From Planctomycetota bacterium (GTDB lineage: Bacteria; Planctomycetota; Phycisphaerae; WQYP01): a DNA stretch of 5,382 nucleotides. The stretch's first letter is position 1. Each line of letters begins with the position of its first letter. The position numbers and the translations under genes were made by a program. Shown piece after piece: positions 1 to 5,270 of this stretch. Under the pieces are notes generated by a model. The model saw only the letters and a list, made by a program, of their open reading frames with translations, was not told the DNA's origin and did not search any database. Where the stretch lies: NCBI GenBank assembly GCA_021785155.1, contig JAJYGE010000517.1:1-5382 (forward strand), read 5' to 3'.

Positions 1-91
1 AAAACACCGGCTTTCCTGCCGGAACGCCCTCTATTATGCCATAATTTTCACTTCCCGACAAAAACGGGCACACCCTACGCCGGGTGAAGGA
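1..91. other. Left edge, no gene seen; short GC hairpin
   Basis: No supportable gene lies here. At 7-22 there is a perfect 5-bp hairpin (CCGGC, loop TTTCCT, GCCGG). Read on the minus strand, it is followed by TGTTTT at the window edge, so it could be the end of a terminator whose T-run is cut off. No minus-strand gene ends close by, so a terminator role is only a possibility. Confidence 0.25.
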
Positions 92-176
92 CCGGCCAGT
101 TGTGAAGGTGCCAATATTCATGATAAGGGATGATGGGGCAGTTGGCAGACGGGTGGATTATATCGAATTATGGCGG
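92..176 (+). repeat. 85-bp direct repeat, copy 1 (left boundary of toxin-antitoxin island)
   Basis: Aligns without gaps to 2129-2213 in the same orientation with 73 of 85 bases identical. The last 36 bases (141-176) are perfect, and the mismatches lie in the left half. Copy 1 lies upstream of the Phd-type antitoxin gene. Within the perfect part, TTGGCA (142-147) and AATTAT 18 bases downstream could serve as weak -35 and -10 boxes. Both copies happen to be open in the same frame, but 11 of the 12 base differences change an amino acid and only one is silent. Conservation is therefore at the DNA level, not the protein level. The family of this repeat is not recognised. Confidence 0.85.
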
Positions 177-339
177 TTCGAGCGGCTCCGCGAATTGCAT
201 TGCCGCTAATAACCAACGTAACTTGCCTTCGGATTGGCATTCGGATGGTAGATCAATCGGGTAGAGATGAGTTATCATTATAGATAGAGGGAGACGCTGC
301 CGGTGCCTTGTCGCCGGTGTAACGTAAGGGGTGCCGATT
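177..339 (+). promoter_or_regulatory. Leader of the Phd-VapC operon: possible promoter and operator, Shine-Dalgarno
   Basis: This 163-base leader holds TATCAT at 273-278, a 5/6 match to a -10 box, but no convincing -35. The same spot reads TATC-ATTATA-GATA (273-286), a short inverted repeat of the kind antitoxins bind. GCCGGTG occurs twice 14 bases apart (299-305 and 313-319), another operator candidate. AAGGGG (326-331) is a good Shine-Dalgarno sequence 8 bases before the ATG at 340. Phd-family antitoxins usually repress their own operon through such sites. Here the operator assignment is inference. Confidence 0.35.
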
Positions 340-567
340 ATGACGCATATCATTCCGGTTGAGCAGGCGGCTGCCAAGTTGTCAGCATTGATTCATTCGC
401 TTGGCTCTGATGAGGAAATAGTTCTGACGGAGAATAATTCGCCCGTGGCCAGTCTTCGACCCCGAACGGGAAATCGGGTGCGGCGTGCGGGAAATTGTAA
501 GGGGCTGTTAAAGTTAAACCGGGAAGATGATGAGCACTTGCGCGACTTCGGAGAATACATTGCGTGA
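340..567 (+). CDS. Phd/YefM-family antitoxin
   Basis: A 75-residue antitoxin predicted to bind and neutralise the PIN toxin encoded next and to repress the operon. The N-terminal part (about residues 1-50) has the Phd/YefM fold pattern: an IPVEQAAAKLSALI helix, then EEIVLTENNSPVASLRP, the strand-turn-strand typical of the family. The C-terminal tail has GLLKLNREDDEHLRDFGEYIA, matching the toxin-binding end of antitoxins paired with DTHALLW-type VapC proteins. The ATG at 340 is preferred because AAGGGG lies 8 bases upstream. A GTG in frame at 331 overlaps that ribosome-binding site and would add only MPI. The stop TGA (565-567) overlaps GTG (564-566), the usual coupled start of the partner toxin. 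Family assignment is from motif recognition and the length is normal. Confidence 0.88.
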   Translation: MTHIIPVEQAAAKLSALIHSLGSDEEIVLTENNSPVASLRPRTGNRVRRAGNCKGLLKLNREDDEHLRDFGEYIA

Positions 568-576
568 AAATGCTGG

Positions 577-954
577 TTGGATACGCACGCTCTGCTTTGG
601 TATGTGCTTGATGACGCGCGGCTGAGCGTTGTTGCGCGGCGCGCGATTGATGCGTTGGAATCACAGGTGCGGGTCAGCCCGGCAAGTTATTGGGAAATAG
701 CCATAAAAATAAGCCTGGGGAAGTATCTTCTGGCGGTCCCTTACGGAGAGTTTTGGAAAAGAGCGATTGATGATAACGGATTCGAGATTTTGCCCATTGA
801 GGTACGTCATACGGAGGCGTTGATTGAAATGCCGTACCGCGATCACCGCGATCCGTTCGACCGGCTGCTGGCGGCACAGGCGCTGGCGGAACAAATTGCT
901 ATCGTCAGCGCGGATGCAAGACTTGAGCAATACGGAGTGGAGCGCATCTGGTAA
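577..954 (+). CDS. VapC-family PIN-domain toxin, 5' end disturbed by an apparent +1 insertion
   Basis: A PIN-domain ribonuclease toxin of the Phd-partnered VapC type. Such toxins cleave RNA using an acidic cluster that binds Mg or Mn ions. Counting from TTG 577, the expected acids are present: D2 in DTHALLW, E40 in SYWEIAIK, D92/D95 in HRDPFDRLLAAQA, and D113 in SADARLEQYG. The fold is complete to the C-terminal tryptophan. The start is odd. Relatives usually begin M-K-x-L-L-DTHALLW from a start overlapping the antitoxin stop. Here the GTG at 564 gives MKMLV and then leaves the frame, ending at 609-611, because one extra base lies in CTGGTTGG (about 573-580). Removing one G restores MKMLLDTHALLW. 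As written, translation must start at TTG 577, without a clear ribosome-binding site and without the first beta-strand residues. It is either an attenuated or dead toxin or a sequencing error. Confidence 0.82.
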   Translation: MDTHALLWYVLDDARLSVVARRAIDALESQVRVSPASYWEIAIKISLGKYLLAVPYGEFWKRAIDDNGFEILPIEVRHTEALIEMPYRDHRDPFDRLLAAQALAEQIAIVSADARLEQYGVERIW

Positions 955-1102
955 CGGCCCAAGGAAATTGTAGCAGCGACAGTACTTGCGATAAGGGCGG
1001 TTGGGATGATCGGCAAGCAAACGGATGACATTGGGCCGCCGTTTTTGCGCGGGCAAGCGGTCAACCGTGTTTTTCTTTTTAATCGCTGGTTACCCGGAAT
1101 TA
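955..1102. other. Convergent intergenic region between the two toxin genes
   Basis: The two toxin genes end facing each other across 148 bases. An 8-bp perfect inverted repeat, CGGCCCAA (955-962) and TTGGGCCG (1031-1038), spans most of it. The right arm is followed by CCGTTTTT. A minus-strand open frame crosses the region, but it runs antisense through the VapC gene and has no family features. Confidence 0.4.
1057..1080 (+). terminator. Weak terminator-like hairpin with T-run after vapC
   Basis: GCGG-TCAA-CCGT (1057-1068) can form a short stem with one G-T pair. It is followed by G, five T, C, five T (1070-1080). The stem is weak, but the T-rich tail in a convergent gap is what a terminator for the + strand toxin operon would look like. 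Confidence 0.3.
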
Positions 1103-1594
1103 TTACCGGTGTTGAGCGGTAGCCTTGAGCGCTTCAACAAGTTGGGATGGAGTGAGGATAGTCAGGTTGGGGGCCAGTTGTCGCAGGCGTTTGGCTTCGG
1201 GTGTGTGGGCTTCGCGGAGTTTGAGCAGCCGTGTCTCCCATGTGACCAGATAGTCCGCCTGGGACTCAATGGCCAAGTCGAAAAGATGATCATCCTTGGG
1301 ATGTTGCGGGAGAGTAAATTTGGATGGGACGTTCGGGAACCAGTCGGCGAATTCCAATGTCTTCTGAAGGATGGCTGCGGTGTGTGCGGGTGTGAGACTG
1401 GGCAGTCGCGCCCGAAGTTCCGGGCGGCAGAACAGCCCCCGCAATTCATCAAGCAGCCGCAGGCTCATCGCCAGACGTAAACGTCCGGTGGATAGCGCGG
1501 TTACGGTGGCATGAGAGCGTGGCCCTTGGGGCGGCAAAGCCGCCCATTGAAGCATGACCATAGCATCGTAGATGGCCCTTGGCGGCGATGTCAA
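1103..1594 (-). CDS. PIN-domain toxin, second toxin-antitoxin module
   Basis: A 163-residue PIN-domain protein resembling the 'putative toxin-antitoxin system toxin component, PIN family' group (COG1569/TIGR00305 type), predicted to be a metal-dependent ribonuclease. It differs from the neighbouring VapC. Family-like positions include D10 in RAIYDAMVML (replacing the usual DTN), E50 in RLLDELRGLF, D101/D102 in HPKDDHLFDLAIES, and D114 with VTWETRLLKL (E120), where relatives usually have a G-D-x-D-L pattern. The start is TTG 1594, overlapping the antitoxin stop as TTGA, so translation is probably coupled. The first beta strand needs this start, because the next in-frame Met (residue 12) would lose D10. 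The DTN-to-DAM and D-to-E changes might lower activity. Function is inferred from family and gene order. Confidence 0.82.
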   Translation of the reverse strand: MTSPPRAIYDAMVMLQWAALPPQGPRSHATVTALSTGRLRLAMSLRLLDELRGLFCRPELRARLPSLTPAHTAAILQKTLEFADWFPNVPSKFTLPQHPKDDHLFDLAIESQADYLVTWETRLLKLREAHTPEAKRLRQLAPNLTILTPSQLVEALKATAQHR

Positions 1595-1836
1595 CGACTT
1601 TTCTCCGCCCGGACTTTGTGCAAAAGTTTGCGGCCCATGCTGAGTAATTGTTTCTCGGTCATACCGCTGCGGGCGAAATCCGCCTGCACCGGAGCCAGAA
1701 GCTCTTCCAGCGTCGGTCCTTGGACGGCAGATTCAACGATTTTAGAAGCGTAGGCAGGCAGCGGCTGGCCGCTGGCTCTGGCGCGCACGCGCAACTTATC
1801 GGCCACTTGTTTCGGAATGGAAATCATCATATCCAT
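1591..1836 (-). CDS. Antitoxin, ribbon-helix-helix-like, partner of the PIN toxin
   Basis: An approximately 81-residue protein encoded directly upstream of the second PIN toxin and overlapping it by 4 bases. The N-terminus, MISIPKQVADKLRVRARASGQPLPAYASKIVESAV, begins with a short beta strand followed by two helices, as in CopG/ParD-like DNA-binding antitoxins. The C-terminal half (EELLAPVQADFARSGMTEKQLL and a basic tail) matches the toxin-binding end common in antitoxins of PIN toxins. The start is uncertain among four ATGs (1839, 1836, 1830, 1827). AAGGTGA (1848-1842) is spaced best for 1836, with 1830 next. The frame stays open upstream to 2013, but those residues look unlike antitoxin and lie before the ribosome-binding site. 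It should repress its own operon. This assignment rests on pattern and context. Confidence 0.78.
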   Translation of the reverse strand: MDMMISIPKQVADKLRVRARASGQPLPAYASKIVESAVQGPTLEELLAPVQADFARSGMTEKQLLSMGRKLLHKVRAEKSR

Positions 1837-1841
1837 CATCT

Positions 1842-1858
1842 TCACCTTGTTTATTATA
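1842..1858 (-). promoter_or_regulatory. -10 box and Shine-Dalgarno of the second toxin-antitoxin operon
   Basis: On the minus strand a perfect TATAAT (1858-1853) is followed 4 bases later by AAGGTGA (1848-1842), then the ATG cluster. A poor -35 candidate, TTCCGC (1880-1875), sits 16 bases upstream. If TATAAT is used, transcription would begin at or inside the ribosome-binding site, giving almost no leader. The start at 1830 or 1827 might then be used. Confidence 0.4.
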
Positions 1859-2128
1859 GAGATAAGCTTCCACAGCGGAATGGTTACACCCCACCATCCG
1901 AGTCTACGCACCGTATGTTGTGCTGCCAGCGCGTCGATTACCTTCAAAATGGCTTCGGATCGAGCGATGGCAACCCTTCCGATAAGTTCATACGCCACAG
2001 CGTACACCATCAATCACCTTGACTGCACAAGAATATTATAGCGTGCCGATGTACCATCAACAACGGCAGCACGAGCGTCTATGACTTGTTCACGGCCTAT
2101 AATGCCCAGAATATGGTAGTGTTGTAGC
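1859..2128. other. Gap between the second antitoxin and right repeat, no gene supported
   Basis: A minus-strand frame continuing the antitoxin runs back to 2013 (MMVYAVAYELIGRVAIARSEAI...), but it has no start signal and no family match. On the + strand, 2023-2126 is open and ends STSVYDLFTAYNAQNMVVL just before the right direct repeat. It has no visible start and could be the tail of a degraded gene. I do not recognise either. Confidence 0.35.
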
Positions 2129-2213
2129 CCGGCGAATTGTGAAGGTGCTGAAATTCATGATAATGAGTGATTACGCGGTTGGCAGACGGGTGGATTATAT
2201 CGAATTATGGCGG
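2129..2213 (+). repeat. 85-bp direct repeat, copy 2 (right boundary of toxin-antitoxin island)
   Basis: The same-orientation partner of 92-176, offset by 2037 bases. Positions 2178-2213 are identical to 141-176. All 12 mismatches fall before 2178, and there are no gaps. Beyond 2213 the flanks diverge at once, so the right end of the repeat is sharp in both copies. The sharp end next to a perfect core could be a recombination or insertion boundary. Confidence 0.85.
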
Positions 2214-2760
2214 CGGCTTTGCCGAGAACAGGAGACAGTAGAGAGGCGAGCAATAGAGCAAATTGTGCTGCGGCCCAGTGGATCAGGTGAGCGTTAAACA
2301 GGCGAGTGATCGAGCATAAGGAACCGGCGGTGCTGGTACCGGCGTGGTAACGCGAATTCATTCTGCACCCTGCGGTTGAAGGGTTAGAATCTGCGTGTCG
2401 AAAACGTCGCCTTTTGCGGTAGAGCTTATGGTTGCGGCGAATCAACAAATCTTGGATTGCAAATCCAGCGGCTTGGCACCCTGTCGCTGGCGTGGCGCTC
2501 TTTGCGCCTTGGCAGTTCAAGAAGCTGCGGAACCTGAGAAAGGAGTTTATCCCGGGCGCGCTGGGATGGATCGGTATCTCACCCCCGTCGGCCGTCCTCC
2601 ACTTTCCTCCGCCGCCTCTGTGGTTCAAAAGTCCGTAGATTGCGTTGCGTCGTTATGCCATGATGATCGCCAGCCCAGATTTCCCGTCCGTTCACCTCAG
2701 CTACGTCGTGGTTCGAAAAACGTCGTGTCGTCGTACCATTGTGGTGAAAACAGCTTAACC
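2214..2760. other. 547-base gene-free stretch, degraded
   Basis: No gene can be supported. The + strand is open in one frame from 2395 on, but its translation is low-complexity, rich in Arg, Ser and Pro, and matches nothing recognised. Small hairpins occur: GGATT-GCA-AATCC (2453-2465) and GGCGC-TCTTT-GCGCC (2494-2508). CCTCTGTGGTTCAAAA, near 2617-2632, resembles the 'aaccacagagg' spacer motif often met between genes of planctomycetes and other environmental bacteria. That resemblance is from memory. This stretch looks like intergenic or relic DNA. Confidence 0.4.
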
Positions 2761-2976
2761 GGCACACAGCCGCTGGTGACCAATCTCTATCAAGTCCCGA
2801 TGGCTGTCGGGATGGATCCGGTGACGGGATTGTATTATGAGCGGGCGAGAAATTATTCGCCTTCGCTTGGTAGTGTGTCGAGGCAGAAGCCGAAATCCGG
2901 ATTGTCCGCAGGAGCGGCACATCGGGAGATCAGCCAAGATCCCGCCGGTTATATCAATGGTGCCAACACGTACCGC
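2761..2976 (+). pseudogene. Rhs/YD-repeat protein remnant (end of the Rhs core)
   Basis: The translation reads GTQPLVTNLYQ, then DPVTGLYYERARNYSPSLG (2812-2871), then ISQDPAGYINGANTY (2929-2973). This is the signature that closes the Rhs core, normally DPxTGLYYxRARxYSPSLGxWISQDPxGYINGANTYQF. Two pieces do not fit. The LYQ to DPVTG join carries extra residues (VPMAVGM instead of about GMAx), and between SLG and ISQD there are 19 residues (2872-2928) where relatives have about two. After TYR the match stops. No repeats precede it and no start codon belongs to it, so the gene is a fragment. The frame is still open through all of it. Intact Rhs proteins are large, secreted or surface polymorphic-toxin carriers. 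Confidence 0.72.
2795..2812. repeat. Short perfect hairpin inside the Rhs remnant
   Basis: TCCCGA-TGGCTG-TCGGGA has a 6-bp perfect stem, extendable by a G-T pair, and sits exactly where the Rhs motif has extra residues. It resembles small dispersed palindromes known in some bacterial genomes. Only one copy is seen in this window. Confidence 0.5.
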
Positions 2977-3186
2977 AATGCGAAAAGGCCCTTGCCATGC
3001 CAATCTTGCTTGGTAATTGAACGCCAAGCACCGTCCCCGGCGGAGCCTGTCGATTTAACCCTGTTTCGTGCAACTCCACCCCCATTTTTAGAGAGCCAGG
3101 ACCAGTTGCGATCAAGATTTTTGGCCAAATCAACTGGCCCCGCGCCGTGGACGAGGAAATTGGCGGATTGCGGCATGTATCCGGTT
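2977..3186. other. Gap between Rhs remnant and the minus-strand operon end, no gene supported
   Basis: Both strands have open frames here, but none carries family features. On the minus strand, GGCTCTCTAAAAATGGGG begins at 3097 and has the look of an insertion-sequence tip, but no partner end or transposase is present. No strong terminator follows the stop of the minus-strand operon at 3187. Confidence 0.35.
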
Positions 3187-3990
3187 CTATGGCTGTCGTG
3201 GGCCGGTGTTGTGGCTGCGGCTGCTCTGTTGCTGCATGTATTCAAATACTTTTCGGGCTTGGGGAATGTGATGAATTTCCATCAATGGTGTGACCTGATC
3301 ATTGCTGCGTATATTGATCGAGCCAATGCCCAGCAACCGTTGGAGAAAGCTCTGCCGCAGTTGGACATCCGTCACGCTGCGGATGGAAATCCAGTCAATT
3401 TGTTTGGTAAATATGCCGCTTTGCGTTTCCACGCGATCCGAATTAATAAGACAACGGGTATTGCGGGAACTTAAATAAATGAGAAATGCGGCAAATACAT
3501 CCACCGTCAGCACGACGGCGAAAATAATTCCGGCATAGGGCCGCAGCGGAGGCAATTTGTACGCGCCGGCGGCAATAACCAGAATGATCAGACAAGTCAG
3601 ATAGCGCCAGAAATTATCCCATTGTGATACGACAACATCAAATACCGCATCGCTCATGGGTTGATCAGCAGCATCGGACGGAGGCCCGGCGTCCAGACGG
3701 TCGGTGGTACGTGCGTCGCCGGAAGGTTCAAGAAACTCACCACAGTGGCGGCATTTGCGCGCTACTTTAAGAATCATTTCGCCGCAGGAGGGGCAGGGCC
3801 GCTGGATTTCGGCGGGCGTGGCGGCCCGCGGGGATACATCATCCGTCTGGTCGACCAGCGTAGCAGAAATGGGAATCAGTGTGCGGCTGCACATCGGGCA
3901 GACAATATGTCGGCCCAGACGCGCAACTGATATTTCAAGGTTTTGACCGCAGATGCATCGGGCTTGATATAACTGTGGAGATGTCGCCAT
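3187..3990 (-). CDS. Membrane protein with two zinc ribbons and a bacterial PH-like domain
   Basis: A 267-residue protein, function unknown. In order it has a first zinc-binding knuckle pair (C12, C14 and C31, C34; CIC...CPMC) and a second zinc ribbon (C66-PS-C69 ... C80-RH-C83, CPSCGEMILKVARKCRHCGEFL). These are followed by a polar linker rich in D and P, two transmembrane helices (about 130-146 and 153-173), and a C-terminal bPH_2/YdbS-like domain (about 177-255). The last contains NTRCLINSDRVETQSGIFTKQ and IDWISIRSVTDVQLRQSFLQRLLGIGSINI, the hallmark of membrane-associated bacterial PH domains. Both termini are probably cytoplasmic. ATG 3990 is preferred because CAGGG lies 8 bases upstream; ATG 3996 is possible. 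It is the last gene of the operon, 29 bases after the secreted protein. Domain calls are from motifs. Confidence 0.82.
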   Translation of the reverse strand: MATSPQLYQARCICGQNLEISVARLGRHIVCPMCSRTLIPISATLVDQTDDVSPRAATPAEIQRPCPSCGEMILKVARKCRHCGEFLEPSGDARTTDRLDAGPPSDAADQPMSDAVFDVVVSQWDNFWRYLTCLIILVIAAGAYKLPPLRPYAGIIFAVVLTVDVFAAFLIYLSSRNTRCLINSDRVETQSGIFTKQIDWISIRSVTDVQLRQSFLQRLLGIGSINIRSNDQVTPLMEIHHIPQARKVFEYMQQQSSRSHNTGPRQP

Positions 3991-4019
3991 GGCCATTGCC
4001 CTGTATTTGAAGCAAGATA

Positions 4020-5258
4020 TTACTTTAACAACGCCGCATCCAGCAAATCGACCCGCCCGCGCACGCCAAATACATTGGCTCCCGTAATCTGAAATTCCAG
4101 AGTCTTGACGCCATGGACGTTCAGCATCACCGGATGCAAATCGGTGCCGGGCGTGAGAATATCTGAAGTAAATATCCGTCGCCCATCGGCCAGCACGCTC
4201 ACTGTGCCGGCACCCCATGGCCGGGCGGAGTGATCCATGGCGGGGATAAACGTAAGACTGGCGCAACGATCCGCCAGATCGTAGGACAACTTTGCCGCTA
4301 CATGTACGCCCAGGCCATGCCGAAAAACTTTACCGTCGGCCCGCAAGGCGTGGCCGACGCAATTTTTATTTTCCATCAGGGGCCACGCTGAACCGACATA
4401 GGGGGTCTGGACATATCTGTTGGGAGTCATGGTGGTAAGCCAGGTGATATTGCCGCCCACAATGTCAATTTTTCGCACGGCATTCATGGCACAGCTAAGA
4501 GTGGTGAGTTCCACAGGTGTGAGCCGCAGTTGATTTTTCTGCCAGGAAATTCCGGAAGTTGTCAGCACGGTGCCGTCCGTGCCGGTCAGGCGGATTAGCG
4601 GGCCGTGCGGAATCGGTGGAGGCAGTGTTTGCGCCAGGGTGATGGTACGAATCCTGGTAAGGGGAATATGGATGGTTCCCAGCGAACTATTCCATGTGAC
4701 GTCCGGCGGCGAGAAGCGCAGCATGGCACCGGAGAGTGTGTCCCCATTAATGAAGCGCAGATGATCATGGGCCGACGCGGTTTGATACGCCGCTGTTTTC
4801 GTGCGGGATAACGCCGCCACGTCATCCAGTGGTACCTGGATCGTGCCGAAGGCCATGGAATGAAATACGAGCATTTCCGCCCTTGATCTCAGCGGTTCTC
4901 CCGGTAAAAGGTCTCCGGTGCGCAATTGCAGCCACCAGGGCGCTGGCTCGGATGTCGCTGCTTTTGCGCTGTGGGCCGTTCTGCGCAGGCTTAAAAGTCC
5001 GGATGCCGTGAGATGGAAAGTCTGCCCGCCGGCCTGCAAGGTAACTTCGCCTTTCCGCGTCCAGGCCTTTATGATGGCTGAAGATATGGTTGCAATGTCG
5101 CCCCGTTTTGTGATGGCGGCCAGTCGCACATGCCAGCGGGGAATGGTCGCAGCATGGGCGGAATCAGCACTACCCATGAGCGGCCTGACCGTACCGCAGA
5201 AAATCCCTAGTGCCGCCGGGATGGCTATGGAAATTAAAGTGCATACATATTGTTTCAA
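4020..5258 (-). CDS. Secreted NPCBM/NEW2-domain protein with internal small repeats
   Basis: A 412-residue exported protein. Residues 1 to about 36 form a signal peptide: KQ, then a hydrophobic core (VCTLISIAIPAALGIF), then a likely cut after SADSAHA. The C-terminal part (about 285-412) is an NPCBM-type carbohydrate-binding-like domain. It has ENKNCVGHALRADGK, FRHGLGVHVAAKLSYDL, GAGTVSVLADGRRIFTSD and VKTLEFQITG. Such domains occur in secreted planctomycete proteins and may bind sugars. Between them lie at least three units of about 45 residues, each starting with a strand and 'RxGDxLxG'-like pattern (about 107-150, 165-209, 219-267). They resemble small beta-barrel repeats of unknown role. 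TTG 5258 is chosen because GGAGG (5268-5264) ends 5 bases before it. A TTG at 5270 overlaps that site. No catalytic motif is seen. Confidence 0.82.
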   Translation of the reverse strand: MKQYVCTLISIAIPAALGIFCGTVRPLMGSADSAHAATIPRWHVRLAAITKRGDIATISSAIIKAWTRKGEVTLQAGGQTFHLTASGLLSLRRTAHSAKAATSEPAPWWLQLRTGDLLPGEPLRSRAEMLVFHSMAFGTIQVPLDDVAALSRTKTAAYQTASAHDHLRFINGDTLSGAMLRFSPPDVTWNSSLGTIHIPLTRIRTITLAQTLPPPIPHGPLIRLTGTDGTVLTTSGISWQKNQLRLTPVELTTLSCAMNAVRKIDIVGGNITWLTTMTPNRYVQTPYVGSAWPLMENKNCVGHALRADGKVFRHGLGVHVAAKLSYDLADRCASLTFIPAMDHSARPWGAGTVSVLADGRRIFTSDILTPGTDLHPVMLNVHGVKTLEFQITGANVFGVRGRVDLLDAALLK

Positions 5259-5263
5259 ATGCG

Positions 5264-5268
5264 CCTCC
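5264..5268 (-). promoter_or_regulatory. Ribosome-binding site deciding the start of the NPCBM gene
   Basis: Read on the minus strand, GGAGG is followed by CGCAT and then TTG (5258-5256). It lies in the 12-base gap just after the stop of the upstream gene, so translation is probably coupled, and it supports the TTG start at 5258 over the one at 5270. Confidence 0.7.
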
Positions 5269-5270
5269 AA

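Noticed and set aside
102..210. Direct repeat as a small conserved gene (both copies open in the same frame)
   Set aside because: Nearly all differences between copies change amino acids, the perfect part stops abruptly, and there is no ribosome-binding site.
661..1056. Minus-strand open frame over VapC and the convergent gap
   Set aside because: It is antisense to a clear PIN gene, and its translation has no family features.
1840..2013. N-terminal extension of the second antitoxin to 2013
   Set aside because: A good ribosome-binding site and ATG cluster lie at 1848-1827, and the extra 58 residues do not look like part of an antitoxin.
92..2213. Integron cassette array or CRISPR as an explanation for the repeats
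   Set aside because: There are only two copies 2 kb apart, with no attC-like folded sites, no integrase and no regular spacers.
3076..3097. GGCTCTCTAAAAATGGGG on the minus strand as an ISL3-like insertion-sequence end
   Set aside because: No matching inverted end, target duplication or transposase is in the window, and the likeness is only by eye.
2395..3474. Long + strand open frame of 359 codons
   Set aside because: It runs across gene-free sequence, the Rhs fragment and then antisense through the zinc-ribbon/PH gene. Only 2761-2976 resembles a protein family, and no ribosome-binding site supports its start.
4000..4266. N-terminal extension of the zinc-ribbon/PH gene to 4266
   Set aside because: It would overlap the end of the NPCBM gene out of frame. 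The added residues are shadow-like, and the zinc ribbon starts just after ATG 3990.
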